DNA from: Schistocerca nitens
Lineage: Eukaryota > Arthropoda > Insecta > Orthoptera > Acrididae
Length of the DNA stretch: 64,000 bases
Reading direction: 5' to 3'
Assembly: GCF_023898315.1 (NCBI RefSeq)
Contig: NC_064622.1
Span: 179,138,178 to 179,202,177, forward strand
Positions 42,744 to 53,610 of this stretch are shown piece after piece. A model generated the notes under the pieces. The model was not told the DNA's origin. It saw nothing but the letters and a program-made list of their open reading frames with translations, and did not search any database. The position numbers were made by a program, and so were the translations under genes. Positions within the stretch are counted from its first letter, which is position 1, and each line of letters begins with the position of its first letter.

Positions 42744-42937
42744 TCAAATGGCTCCGAGCACTATGGGACTTAACAGCTGAGGTCATCAGTCCCCTAGAAC
42801 TTAGTTCTACTTAAACCTAACTAACCTAAGGACATTACACACATCCATGCCCGAGGAAGGATTCGAACGTTCGACCATGGGAGTCACGCGGTTCCAGACT
42901 GAAGCGCCTAGAACCGCTCGGCCAGACACGTCGTCCT
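42744..42937 (-). mobile_element. SINE family A, copy 7
   Basis: Minus-strand copy with box B decayed to cgttcgaatcct and the outermost head replaced by unrelated bases. The target duplication tgttttctgt (42734-42743, 42938-42947) is exact over 10 bp. Confidence 0.88.
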
Positions 42938-42947
42938 TGTTTTCTGT

Positions 42948-43548
42948 GACTCCTCAAAGTTGCCATGTCAAAATATGCTCAAAAAAGCGCGTTTATTTTT
43001 AAATATTACCGCATATTAGACTGCTCCTTTTCGACTGAACTATAATTAAATCTCTCGGATGGTAAATATACATATACACGACGATTTTTTCCACCATGTA
43101 CAAAATCTAGGGACTGATCAATGAGAGGATACGGAGCAAATAAGGTCTAATGAACTTATGTCCGGAAATACAAGTTTTCCATGCTGGAGACACTACTCGA
43201 TCATACTTTTTTACAGAGACTGCGGTCTAATACGCGCTGTACTATGCAGCCACAGTTACAGTATGCATGGTTTCCTCCTACAATGTGGGACTGTTCTTCA
43301 TACATCAAGCCCTAGCGCCCTCTTCTGCCATAGTATGTGATAATGTTGTGTCCGATTCACTTCTCTTACAAACTCACCTTGTAATGGACGTGATATAGCG
43401 TTGTACACAATGGTTCCATATTCGAATACAGAGCTTGCCGACATGGTGTTTACTTACGGAAAGGCAAATAACAACCCCTTGATTGTGAAGCTATGTTTAT
43501 GTTTTACAGTTGTAGCGGCGACCTATCCCCGCCGACAACAACCTCAGC
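42948..43548. other. No recognisable gene or element
   Basis: Nothing supported. Confidence 0.4.
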
Positions 43549-43562
43549 ATTCAAGTTTACAA

Positions 43563-43753
43563 AAATGGCTCTGAGCACTATGGGACTCAACTTCTGAGGT
43601 CATCAGTCCCCTAGAACTTAGAACTACTTAAACCTAACTAACCTAAGGACATCACACACATCCATGCCCGAGGCAGAATTCGAACCTGCGACCGTAGCGG
43701 TCGCGCGGTTCCAGACTGCAGCTCCTAGAACCGCTCGGCCACTCCAGCCGGCT
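43563..43753 (-). mobile_element. SINE family A, copy 8
   Basis: Minus-strand copy. The exact 14-bp target duplication is attcaagtttacaa (43549-43562, 43754-43767). Confidence 0.93.
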
Positions 43754-43789
43754 ATTCAAGTTTACAACCGTGTTCCGCCGTTACTCTGA

Positions 43790-44735
43790 AACAGAGTCGT
43801 TTCAGCAAACAGGAAAACATAAAGGACGTACCCGAACGTGGTTAACACAGTGGAAGGTGACCGCTATGTCAGTACCAGCCAGCTGGCCCCCCAGTACAGA
43901 GTAAGCTAGACGAACGTGTGGAACATTCTCCATGACAATTGATATTACCCTTATCACGTACAGCGAGGGCAGGGCTTACTGGCGACAGATTCTCCACCGC
44001 GGAAGCCGTTTCTTCACCAGGCAACCACGATTCCGGGACTTGTGTCATCCATCCTATTCACAGATGAGGCCACCTTTACGCGGAGTGGTGTCTTCAACTT
44101 TCATAGTAGTCATCTGTCGATTAGTATGCGGCATCCCCATAGTATTGTGATAGCGTATCATCAGCAACTGTGCAGGCGGAATGTTTGAGCTTGGATAATT
44201 GGCGACCGTATTTTGGGACCTGGCTTCCTTCCACGTCGCCTAACAGGCCGGAACTACCGGCGTTTCTTGTGGGTGACTTTGCCTCCCCTGCTGGAAGAAG
44301 TGCCACTGATGATTCGAAGGGTTATGTGGCAACTGCATTTTGATGCTCCAGCCCACTTGGCCGTTAATGTCCGGACGCATCTCAATCGGGTCTTCCCTGG
44401 TAGATGGATCGGACGAAGGGGTCCAGCTGCATGGCCTGCTCGTTCGCCGGATATCAACCCGTTCAATTTATGGTATTGGGGCCATCTCAAAAGTATCGAG
44501 TACCATTCCAGATATGGAGACACTGGAGCAGGGTATTCATGCTGTCTTTGGCACTGTTGGGATGCAGCCTGGCCGATGTGAGCGTGTGAGACAGAACATG
44601 CTATGCCGCGTTCGCTGTTGTATTGAGGCACATGGAAATCATTTTCAACACATACTTAACTGTGTCTACATGGTATAGTGCGTATTGGACCGCATTCTCT
44701 GTAACAACGTATGACTGAATAAAAATCACCCTATG
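43790..44735 (+). pseudogene. DD41D-type mariner-like transposase remnant, second family
   Basis: ILFTDEATFTRSGVFNFHSS (44046), IIGDRILGPGFLPRRL (44200), HFDAPAHLAVNVRTHLNRVF and AWPARSPDINPFNLWYWGHL match the blocks of the element at 10643-12189. The G of HDGAPAH is deleted and the last catalytic D of NPLD is N, so it is inactive. It ends near gactgaataaaaatcaccct; no inverted repeat was identified. Confidence 0.75.
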
Positions 44736-44984
44736 TATGGAAAACTATACTACACAGAAAAACAAACGATTATCATCACGCGCTATGAAACTCTACTTTA
44801 AACACTGCCGAAAACGCAGTTTAAAACAAAAAACTATCTCATGAGCAATTAGATTTTGTAAAAGAAGTAAATCTTTTGTAAAAATACCATTACCGATATG
44901 ACAACAAAAATATTTCTTTTCTTTCCCAGTGCAGCAAACGAATAACAAAAACAAAACTAGGTCCAACTTAGAATGCTTGTAACT

Positions 44985-45032
44985 GCCATCTGAAGATGGA
45001 TTTGTAAAGAAAAATCCGAAACCGGTCATGGT
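44985..45032 (+). ncRNA. Hammerhead-ribozyme-like motif
   Basis: Order on the plus strand: gccat (stem I), ctgaaga (core, 44990-44996), one unpaired t, ggattt, loop gtaaagaa, aaatcc (stem II, six pairs), gaa plus acc/ggt (core and 3-bp stem III without loop), c45027 (expected cleavage base), atggt (stem I, 4-5 pairs with gccat). The layout is a minimal type I hammerhead. Very short stem III is characteristic of hammerheads in Penelope-like elements, which are thought to act as dimers. The extra nucleotide before stem II departs from the textbook core. Function is inference. Confidence 0.6.
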
Positions 45033-45096
45033 CTGAAGATAATAAACCTTTTTAAATGATACATGTGGCTGGTAGCTGTTTTTTATAAATTATAAA

Positions 45097-45383
45097 GCAA
45101 GAACTGTGTCTAATAAATTAGATTATCACCCAGAGATTCAAAAACTAAACTTCCGAGGCACACTGGTGAGGCTAAATAATTCGCTCCTGGTTAGGAACTT
45201 GCAAAATGTCACAAAATCGGTTTAGTTCCCTACACAAAAGAAAACGCAAGAACTGTGTCTAGTAAATATTAAATTGACACGCAGAAATCCACAAAATAAA
45301 CTATCAAAATACACAGATAAAACTACATAATTCGCTCCTGGCTAGGAACTCGTAAAAGTCACAAAATCGGTTACTTTCCTGTT
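45097..45383. repeat. Tandem duplication, two diverged ~149-bp units
   Basis: Units start at gcaagaactgtgtctaRtaaa (45097 and 45246) and share attcgctcctggYtaggaac and gtcacaaaatcggttt-type blocks. Their divergence is clearly higher than that of the 58-bp repeat. Confidence 0.8.
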
Positions 45384-46050
45384 GCTCCTGATTAGCGGCG
45401 GACGGCTGCTGATCAGTGTTAATGTTCGCCATCTGAACTACGTTCTGTCTGCATCAGAAAAGATGTGTACCATTGTGTACTATACAAACTAAAACAGTAA
45501 TTGACGAACGTTATGATTACCACTATAAGCTGCTGCTTCAATAAATTTTTCAGTGACTTCCTCATAAGCAATATTATGACACCAATAGTAAAATGTAATC
45601 CCACGGCTTCTCTTGTAATAATATTCTTTGACAGAAAACATTATCATGGACAAAAGATGTCTGTGCTCCGAGTTCAGGGGTTTTTTGTTTCTGGATATGA
45701 CTGCAGAAAACGATCAGATTACATTTTATTACTGACATCGTATTGCCATCTGTCATAAGTACACTGGCTTGTTTTCTATGACAATGAAAATGTTTTCTGA
45801 CATTGAAACTTACTCTCTGAAACTTTGCAGGTTGCCATCTAAAGACATACTTTCCAAAGACCATAGTATTTTGTACATTCGACTTCTGTGTTGATAATTT
45901 TTAGAATATATTTTGTAAGTATAAATAGGGCAATATTTTTCTGCAATTAGATACGGACTCGGTTTCCCGCCAGAAGGAAAAAAAAAAATTCAAACTTGTG
46001 GTTACCAAAAATATCGTAGTAATACTACACAAATGGAAGTGAAAGCATAG
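45384..46050. other. No recognisable gene or element
   Basis: AT-rich; no feature supported. Confidence 0.4.
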
Positions 46051-46083
46051 ATAGAGGTCCCACAACAACTGACAGAGAGTAAT

Positions 46084-46720
46084 ACGATCATAAGGATTCG
46101 AATCATCATCCTAGGCAGAAGAGAGGAGTCATAAAAACTTCAGTGGACAGGGCTAATAACATCTGTGAGCCAATTTATTTGCAAGAGGAATTAAGCCATT
46201 TGTGAACGGCTTTCAAGAGAAATGGGTACACTGACAACGAGATAGATCGAGCACACAACAACAACTGTCGGCTGGAAAAGTTTTTCTTCCATTTATTCAT
46301 AACATCACGGACCGTTTTGGGAAAGTTTTGGCCAAGTTTCAAGTGGAGACAATCTTGCGACCTACTAAGAAAATTAGTGAAAGTTTAAGATCGGTGAAAG
46401 ACGCACGACACTCCTTAGCTACCCCAGGTGTGTATAAAATTCCGTGTAGCTGTGACATGGTTTATATTGATATAACTAAAAGGAGTGTTAACACCCGCAT
46501 AACGGAACACAAAAGGAACTGTAGATTGCGACAAATTGACAAATCAGCGTAGCGGAACACATTTTCAAAGACAATGATCACGAAATAAAATTTAGTGAGA
46601 CAAACGTGATAGCTAGGACCTCACATTATTATACCCGCATGTATAGAGAAGCTATAGAGATCTACGATCTACAAGCACGAAAATAATTTTAATAAAAAAG
46701 AAGAAGGATTAAAACTAGAC
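46084..46720 (+). pseudogene. Penelope-like element: RT C-terminus and GIY-YIG endonuclease
   Basis: The plus strand encodes RQKRGVIKTSVDRANNICEP and LQEELSHL.TAFKRNGYTDN (connector after the RT), then FQVETILRPTKKISESLRSV. The endonuclease follows: ATPGVYKIPCSCDMVYIDIT, RITEHKRNC. In GIY-YIG enzymes the usual text is GVYKI...VYIG; here VYID replaces VYIG. Frameshifts follow at ~46550. Penelope-like elements use a telomerase-related RT and this endonuclease for retrotransposition. The RT proper is absent, so this is a 5'-truncated copy. Confidence 0.85.
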
Positions 46721-46897
46721 AAGATATGGCGGTCGACTTTGTTCAAACGAAGTGACAATCGATTACCTGTAATCGAGAGAGATGACACTAGCCAGAGATA
46801 GTTTTAAAGTCGAAACCACGTGATGAGTGGTGGCGCCATCTAAACGCTCTATATAAGCGGGACCTCCAGCGCCTACCAGCCAGTCGCCGACTCACCT

Positions 46898-47125
46898 CAG
46901 AAGATGTTGCCGGCAGTAGGTTAAAAAAAATGGGACTTAACATCTGTGGTCATCAGTCCCCTAGAACTTAGAACTACTTAAACCTAACTAACCTAAGGAC
47001 ATCACACACATCTATGCCCGAGGCAGGATTCGAACCTGCGACCGTAGCGGTCACGCGGTTCCAGACTGAAGCGCCTAGAACCGCTCGGCCACACCGGCCG
47101 GCCCCGCAGTAGGCAACGAAACGTC
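46898..47125 (+). ncRNA. Hammerhead-like motif split by a SINE
   Basis: With the SINE and one target duplication left out, the order is cagaaga (core, one change from ctgaaga), an unpaired t, gttgcc, short loop, ggcaac (perfect 6-bp stem II), gaa, ac/gt stem III, c47125. The insertion falls in the stem-II loop. Stem I is weak. The motif sits where Penelope-like elements carry hammerheads. As it stands the RNA is interrupted by ~190 nt. Confidence 0.5.
46921..47105 (-). mobile_element. SINE family A, copy 9, 3'-shortened, inside Penelope-like element
   Basis: Minus-strand copy with intact head and box B but lacking the last ~25 bp of the usual 3' end, ending instead in an A-rich tail. The 8-bp target duplication is gcagtagg (46913-46920, 47106-47113). 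Confidence 0.88.
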
Positions 47126-47190
47126 ACGAAGGAGAAGAAGTTTTACATATGGACCACGGCAATTCAGCCCGGAAGTTTTAATTAATGAGA

Positions 47191-48572
47191 AAGTAATATG
47201 GTCTAACGAGTTCCCTTCCATCTCTTTCCTAGTGCCATGTAGACCAACCTACTTCACATCGTTAGATATGGGATTTACAACTGTTTCCATGTTTGCTACT
47301 TCAGTTACTTTTTTGTTTCCGATAGTAGTTTGACATGGCGCGTTTCGACATCACGCTGATATACTGTGGTTCCCAGTTATTACTCGTATTATACATCACT
47401 GGTGTCTCACAGGTTGTAAACTTTTAAAGAACGTAATAGTTACCGGGATAAGATGTATCTTCAATAAGACCTTTCATTTATTTACCTTTTACTACTTGTT
47501 TGTAATTACAGTATAAACAATCGTTAAGATAATCGCGGAAAATGGATAAACTTGGATTAAGAGCTCTGATAAAATATTTCACTTTAACAGGTTCTACTCT
47601 AAAAAGTTGAATCCTAAATTAATACTCGAATGTGTATCCACTGAAGGTAGTGCATACTGAAAACGTCCAAAAACATGTTCAGCGACGACTTGATAGCAAA
47701 AAAAGGTGCCATACTAAATGGTCGTCTATGCCCAGGAATCACCTTTTTATCATCCTACAATGATTCAGAATTTTGGGAACTAAGTGCATATGTTACTTTT
47801 AGAAATAATGGAAAGTGACTAATGTAAACTACAGCCTACTTAAAAACGCGATCTTGTTCTAGGTTACTATCAGGTTCTCACCATTTTAAACATATCATTT
47901 TGTCATGCAGGTTTTTCCTGTATAGCAGACGCTGTAGTCTCAATAAAAAAATTGTACTTTGTACATTCGATTGTATTATATATGTCTGTCATTAAAGTGG
48001 CTATTTTGTAACTGTGCTTTCGCTTCGTTTGTTTGTGATTCGTATCTAAAAAGGAGTACTGAGACAGGCACGAACAAAGAAAAGTCCTTGGGATTCCAGC
48101 AGAGAAATTCAGTGAATTAAAACTTCATTTCATAATGTAGGTTGTCATTCAGCTCGACACATACGCAAATTGGCCTTGTCACTGTTATAAATGAATGTTC
48201 CGGCAGGAACATTGACAAATTGCCAAATGTATGCGGTAGAAAGGAGTATTTTGATTTAGTCTGATTGACATCTGACAGCAAGGAAAATTACTAATTAGTT
48301 ATGCGGTATTCTATTGTGCTCTGGCTTTGAAGCTCTCGTTGCAATAGCTGGCACCGCTGCAGTTTCTGTAAACAGAAATGTTTTTAACTCTGTCACTCTT
48401 TATGAACTGCAAAAATATATTTAAAAATTTGAGACAGGTATATCACGTTTCCGTATCGATGCCTGCAGGAAATTGAAAGAGTTCAAACATTTGACGTAGC
48501 TTGGGGATACGCAGCTTCTGTCAAAAAAATCATCGCGTCTTCAGGACAAGCAACTCAGGTGGAACACAGGTC
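47191..48572. other. No recognisable gene or element
   Basis: AT-rich 1.4 kb with no frame or motif I can support. Confidence 0.45.
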
Positions 48573-49199
48573 TCAGGGGAGAGCGGGGTAATACCGTGAA
48601 CTGCTTTTTCCAGTCTCCTAGAGGGATTAACGAGCACCGCATAGTGCTGCCACACAGCGGAAGGAATATCAGTGATATCCAGAACTGTGGTCAGCTTACA
48701 CTGGCACGAATGCGTAGTATCTCATTATTTGATTTCAACTGTTTTTGATATAAAGTTAGTGGATCAGAAGTATAGAGATAAGTGAAATATAATAATAGTG
48801 ACAATACGTAAAGTAGCTGTTTAATCACACCTTTCTTAAACGTGTTTTGATCACCAAACGGCAGTTAAGCATCGTGGTTTTTATGTTACGATTAAAAATG
48901 TGGCCAGTCATCACGGGGCAATGCCATGCAACATGCGCGGTATTGCCCCAGGGTGAACGCTACTATCCCATACGGTAATTTCGCTTTAGTGTTCGTGATG
49001 AATTACAATTTTCTGAAATGTGTGAAAACCTATTGTGCACCGCATGATGTAATTGAAACTGGAGCGACAGAGGGGAACTGCAAGAATGTATGGAATGCAT
49101 TTTTCTACTGTAAGGTATAGTTTAAAAAGTGGAGAATGTTCTAAACTGAGTTTCGGCAGAAGGGCTACATTTTCTAAAGAACAGACGGAAGATATAGCT

Positions 49200-49398
49200 G
49201 CCGGCCGAGGTGGCCGAGCGGTTCTGGGCGCTTCAGTCTGGAATCGCGCGACTGCTACGGTTGCAGGTTCGAATCCTGCCTCGGGCATGGATGTTTGTGA
49301 TGTCCTTAGGTTAGTCAGGTTTAAGTAGTTTTGAGTTCTAGGGGACTGATGACAGAAGTTAAATCCCATAGTGCTCAGAGCCATTTGAACCATTTTTT
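49200..49398 (+). mobile_element. SINE family A, copy 10, nested in pogo-like element
   Basis: Plus-strand full-length copy, gccggccgaggtggccgagc to ccatttgaaccattttt. The exact 12-bp target duplication is gaagatatagct (49188-49199, 49399-49410). It lies in the DNA-binding region of the transposase. Confidence 0.94.
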
Positions 49399-50029
49399 GA
49401 AGATATAGCTAAACACGTGTAATTGTTAACAAAGACGTTTTATGGAATATATTTTATGGACCTGAGACGATTACTGTATGCACACGCTGAGGTAATACTG
49501 CTTATCATAATTTTAACAAATCATCCTAGATGGCTGGGCAGGGTTGGATCACTGAGTTTATTATTACAAATCCACCAGTCATCATCTGGAAACCTGAGGC
49601 TAAGGGTCTTAATCGGATCTTAGCTTTTAATGCAATCGAAGTTAAACCTTTTTTTTCTAACCTCTCCTCTGTGATGGAAATCCAAAAATTTGATACCTCA
49701 AGGGTTTATAATTTTGATCGGACTAGGATATCAGTAGCTCAAAATCCAGGAAAAAATTTAGCACCCAATGGCGCTAAACATCATGGCTCAGCAACAACCT
49801 GGGAGTGTGGGAAGAACATTCCAGAGTGCTGTGCAGTGTCAGTGGGGCATATGTGCCTCCCACGTTTATTTTTCTGCAGCTTAGGGTGGCCTGCTCTACG
49901 CAAAGGGTCCACCAAATTCAATATATGGTAGCAAGAATGGCTGGATGACTAAGGATCTGTTTCCAAAGTGTCAAGCATTTTGTTAACATTACCGAGGCAC
50001 CCAAGAACCATATCATTCTTTTGATTTTA

Positions 50030-50699
50030 CAAACAATCTTATAAGTAGGGTATTAACAGCTAAAATAGTTACACATACTGAAAGGAACGCTCAAGCAAAT
50101 TAAAATACATGCTGATATGCTGGTAAAATTGATTGAGAGTCCATTTGCCGCAGCAGATGTTTTGCTGTAGTCGCTCAGAGACAGCCGGTTTCGTTCCATG
50201 CAGGTACGTCCTCAGGTGTATTTATGCTTAAAAATTGTTTACTCAAAACTTTATAAGAACCGTGCTACTGACTGACTATGTTTAGAATTCTTAATGCTAA
50301 AATTAAAATCATGGCAAGCAGATTAATAACAAAAGGCATGAGCCGCTACCATAAAATGACTTATAAGGTCCAATGTCCCATGTTACCTAAATGGCTTAAT
50401 GCATGTTCCAAGATGCAATGAGTTGCAGTACTGACACAAACTACCAACGGAAGTCAAACTTATAAAGCCAGTTGTCACTGATAATTTACGTTCAGAGAGC
50501 GTCAGACGCCCCTAAAGTTTTATGAAAGTAATGGTCCAACAGGAGCTAAAAGTAGAGCCAAATAAAGAATAATTAAAACAATAATGTGGGGCTCACATAT
50601 GATAGCCCGAAACTGTCTAGTTTGTTGAACATCTGAATATAGAGATGACATCGGAGAATACAACAGTGTCTATCACTCCCATTTGACAACACCTCTATA
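50030..50699. mobile_element. Unidentified 670-bp insertion in pogo-like transposase
   Basis: Bounded by a 13-bp direct repeat, tcttttgatttta (50017-50029, 50700-50712). Transposase codons stop before it and resume after it. It has no reading frame, no inverted ends and no obvious A-tail. It contains a hammerhead-like motif on the minus strand. A retrotransposed non-coding element is likely; its class is unknown. Confidence 0.65.
50183..50215 (-). ncRNA. Hammerhead-like motif in the 670-bp insert
   Basis: Minus strand: ctgagga (core with N7=G), an unpaired c, gtacc, loop tgcat, ggaac (stem II with one A-A mismatch), gaaaccgg. Stem III and the cleavage site are uncertain (ccggctgtc). Stem I is not convincing. 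Confidence 0.35.
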
Positions 50700-52210
50700 T
50701 CTTTTGATTTTATACAGTCACACTAGCTATGTCTTCCCAGAAGCCTACACTTTTTGCAAGGGCAAGGGAATAGTAGTGGTTTGCCTATCACGCTATTTTT
50801 CTCAGGAGCTACAACCTTCAGATAGGACGTTTTTCAGAAACTTAAAGCTGAATTAAGTACGTGACAATTTTATGAAGTCCAACCCCCCGCCAGAGAATGA
50901 CATTTGCTCCATCTTCAGCAAAGCATTCACGAGGATTGCAAGCATAGAAAAGGGTGTTTCCAGCTTCATTAAAACAAGAAATTTTCCTCTAGATCCTTCA
51001 ATATTTAGTAACGACGCCTTCGTGCTTTTGTATGTAGAAGAAGAGACAACTTCATGCCTAGCAGTTGTTGAGACCCTCTCAAACTGAAGAAAACAGCATT
51101 CCTCAATTTTCACTTTGACTCCTAACAAAAATTTTTTAAAAAGAGCTGCACAGATTAAAGAAACCTGTAGGAAAATCAAAGTTAAAAGCCGAAGAAAACA
51201 GTGAGTTCAGAAGATTTGCACCTAAGATAAGGTGTCAGCCACCCAACATTAAAAAATGTGGACTGAATGTATTTTTTGAGTCTCCATCAGATGATGATCT
51301 ACAGCTACCACTTTCCAAACTCTGCGTGACTGTGGGATGGATGACACCGACCTAAGCATTTCGGCAGAACTCCTGTCAAAAGAGAAAGAGGGACATTTGC
51401 TATTTGCTGACAACGATTCCGTTGGTCTATTCTGTGGAGAGTTTGGAAAAAAAACATAGGACTGGTTTATATGTATGTTTTGTAGTGGATGGGTGCATTC
51501 CGAGTGAGTGAATGTGACACTGCTCAAAAATGTGTTTGTGACTGTTACTGTTCACATTAGGCCCTAAATGTCAACTGAGAAAACTTGAGTCCATTTTGTC
51601 CATGTTTTAGTTTTCCTAGTAAAAGAATTTTTGATTTTTTGGTCTCTGTCTGGTGTTTAATGAGTAATTACATTTTTCAGTTTTCTGTATTTTTGATGTT
51701 ATAAATAAATTCTGAAGGTCTAACTTGTTCAGTTCTTTTATTTTTACCAAGTTTTTGTCATTTTATCTACTACGTTGTATTACTCCTCTTTTCCACAGTA
51801 TTACCCCAGCTCTTGGAACAGTACTGTGCGCAGAAACATTTCTGGAAAATAACCATAGAAATGTAAACAGATTTAGTATTCCAGATGTCAACTTGTCGAG
51901 AAGTGACTGCTTGACTAAATAAGGTGATTCACTATTTGATGTTAGTTCAGGGAATAAAAAAATTAACAGGTAGCTTAAGTGGACGATATTATCTCGCTCT
52001 CCTCAACTTACAACATCTTGCAAATAGCAGAGGCAGGTGAAAAGATAACTTCTTTCTCAATTTTCGCAAAACAAAGAGAACTATACCCCACTGGTAGTTG
52101 TTAACCAAGATCAGGTTATACAGTGTATCTTCGCAAATATGGGATTGTCTCATGGAATTTTTGACTAATAGAACCCAGTACGTCATATTCGAAGGGGAAA
52201 ATATAAGGGA

Positions 52211-52490
52211 CAGTCAAATGAAAATTAGATATATGGAAAAGTACGCTATTTATCATTTCAAAAGTAATCGCTATGACTGTCAACACAATTTATCCCAATG
52301 TACGGCAAGACGGTCGACGTCATCATTGATTGTACCCGGTCGTGCACCTCTTCGTCTTAAGCAAATCGGTGGCACAAATGTTTTTCTTGAGGGCTCCATA
52401 AATAGGGAACTGGCACGTGGAGAAATTGGGACTTTATGGAGAATGTGCAAGGGTTTCCCAGCGAATCTTCTGCAACACAGTCGAAACGAC
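52211..52490 (-). pseudogene. Mariner transposase C-terminal fragment, leftward
   Basis: The minus strand reads LQKIRWETLAHSP followed by SPNFSTCQFPIYGALKKNI, the mariner block around the third catalytic residue, which is degraded here. Shifted frames follow toward LPYIGINCVDSHSDYF. It abuts, head to head, a second mariner fragment reading rightward. Confidence 0.6.
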
Positions 52491-52720
52491 GTTCACATAT
52501 GGACAGAGCCACATGCACTCTTCATATTTTTGGAGCCTTGAAGAAAGACATTTGTGGCCATCGGTTTGCTTTGGCTAAACAGGTGAACACATGGATCAAT
52601 CGTGGTTTCGTAGGCAACCACAAACATGTTTCCATGAACGCATTCAGAGTATTGTCTCACAGTGGAATAAGTGTATCAACATCTATGGTGATTACTTAGG
52701 AAAAAAGAAACATTTTTGCA
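52491..52720 (+). pseudogene. Mariner transposase C-terminal fragment, rightward
   Basis: The plus strand reads CTLHIFGALKKDICGHRFAL and, after a shift, RIQSIVSQWNKCINIYGDYL, the terminal block of mariner transposases (usually RWDKCI...GDY). It shares the GALKK-IC block with the leftward fragment, so the two halves form an inverted pair. Confidence 0.65.
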
Positions 52721-53579
52721 TGCTATTATTCCATCTGTCTCGTCTTCATTTGACTGACACTTAAGCAACAGAAATGGCAGAAACAACAAATGTACTCCGA
52801 GAAGGTTAATAGGAACTGTTATGTTCTCAGTATACGATTTATCAGATGGCGTCAGCAGTACTATCAAACTTGTAATTATGACATAAAATCACGCAGGAGA
52901 AAGCGACCACGCTGAAAATCAATAGTACTGCATAATTACTGTATAGGTCACTAATTAAGAAGCCACCAGCTGATAAAACAATGACTGTTTGATGCGTTTC
53001 AGGTAAAACCCATCATCAGATGTCTGCAAATCAGAAATACATAGCAAATAATACTATACAAAGAATATACAAGAACATGAAACTACAAGTATCGTCAAAA
53101 TTAAACAGCTGAAATACACACCATGAACATCTTGGTGATCAGATGCATAAAGACAGTATGTAACAAACAAAGCTGTCATGGCAGACTAACTGACTAGCTA
53201 CAATGTAATAATTAGGAAGACAATTTAAGCCACTAGAGGGCGGTGATGAATACAAAAGTGGCACCATGTAGCGAAAAAAGCAGATTTTTTTTCTTTTTCA
53301 TATAAAATGTAATATACAAAGTTAAACATTTACAAAAGCTTAAAAAGTGTGAATAATAATATGAATGAAGAATAGAACTCCAATTTACTGGGCAATAGAA
53401 ATAATTTCCGTATCGAACTTCCACCGTCGCATCTGTAGACAACTTGTTTGTCGTCATGGCAATGCGTGAAGTTGGCATCATCTCAATAGCATTCTCACTT
53501 CAAGCGTTACGCTTTTTTTGTTTTGTTTTTCCGATTACGGCAAATAGAAACAGGAGGTAGGACTACTAATAAAAAGACA

Positions 53580-53580
<1 letters not shown>
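52721..53580. other. Non-coding interval with a weak hammerhead-like motif
   Basis: Nothing coding was recognised. The segment 53440-53580 resembles 57330-57460, and a motif at 52991-53019 is listed separately. Confidence 0.4.
52991..53019 (-). ncRNA. Degenerate hammerhead-like motif
   Basis: Minus strand: canonical ctgatga, an unpaired t, gggt paired with acct (one G-U), then gaaacgcatc. Stem III (acg/cat) has one mismatch; stem I is absent or very weak. It shows the same one-base spacer as the other motifs. Confidence 0.3.

Positions 53581-53610
<30 letters not shown>

Larger units (their letters stand above)
46721..47190 (+). mobile_element. Penelope-like element 3' terminal region, interrupted by SINE
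   Basis: Downstream of the endonuclease remnant lies a non-coding stretch. It has a tatataag box (about 46850), a hammerhead-like motif (46898-46911 plus 47112-47125) and aagttttacatatggaccac, ending near cagcccggaagttttaatta. This arrangement fits the pseudo-LTR of Penelope-like elements. A SINE-A is inserted at 46921-47105. Confidence 0.65.
49105..51560 (+). pseudogene. pogo-like (DDE_1) transposase, broken
   Basis: Blocks in order: SLKSGECSKLSFGRRATFSK followed, across the SINE, by LLTKTFYGIYFMDLRRL (CENP-B-type DNA-binding region). Then MAGQGWITEFIITNPPVIIW, VYNFDRTRISVAQNPGKNLA (first catalytic region, D retained but the usual DETG is DRTR) and WMTKDLFPKCQAF. A 670-bp insert follows. 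GIVVVCLSRYFSQELQPSDR resumes at 50760, then SIFSKAFTRIASIEKGVSSF. The C-terminus has a cysteine-rich tail (LFCGEFG...WFICMFCSGWVHSE) like the zinc-binding end of this family. There are many stops; no product is possible. Confidence 0.85.
48573..52004 (+). mobile_element. pogo/Tigger-like DNA transposon
   Basis: Imperfect inverted ends: tcaggggagagcggggtaat (48573) and the complement of tgaggagagcgagataatat (52004). Internal repeats of the gcggtattgcccc type lie near the left end. The transposase between them is of the pogo (DDE_1) type. A SINE-A and a 670-bp unknown insert are nested inside. Element length is 3,432 bp with insertions. The exact outer base and TA duplication are uncertain. Confidence 0.65.
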
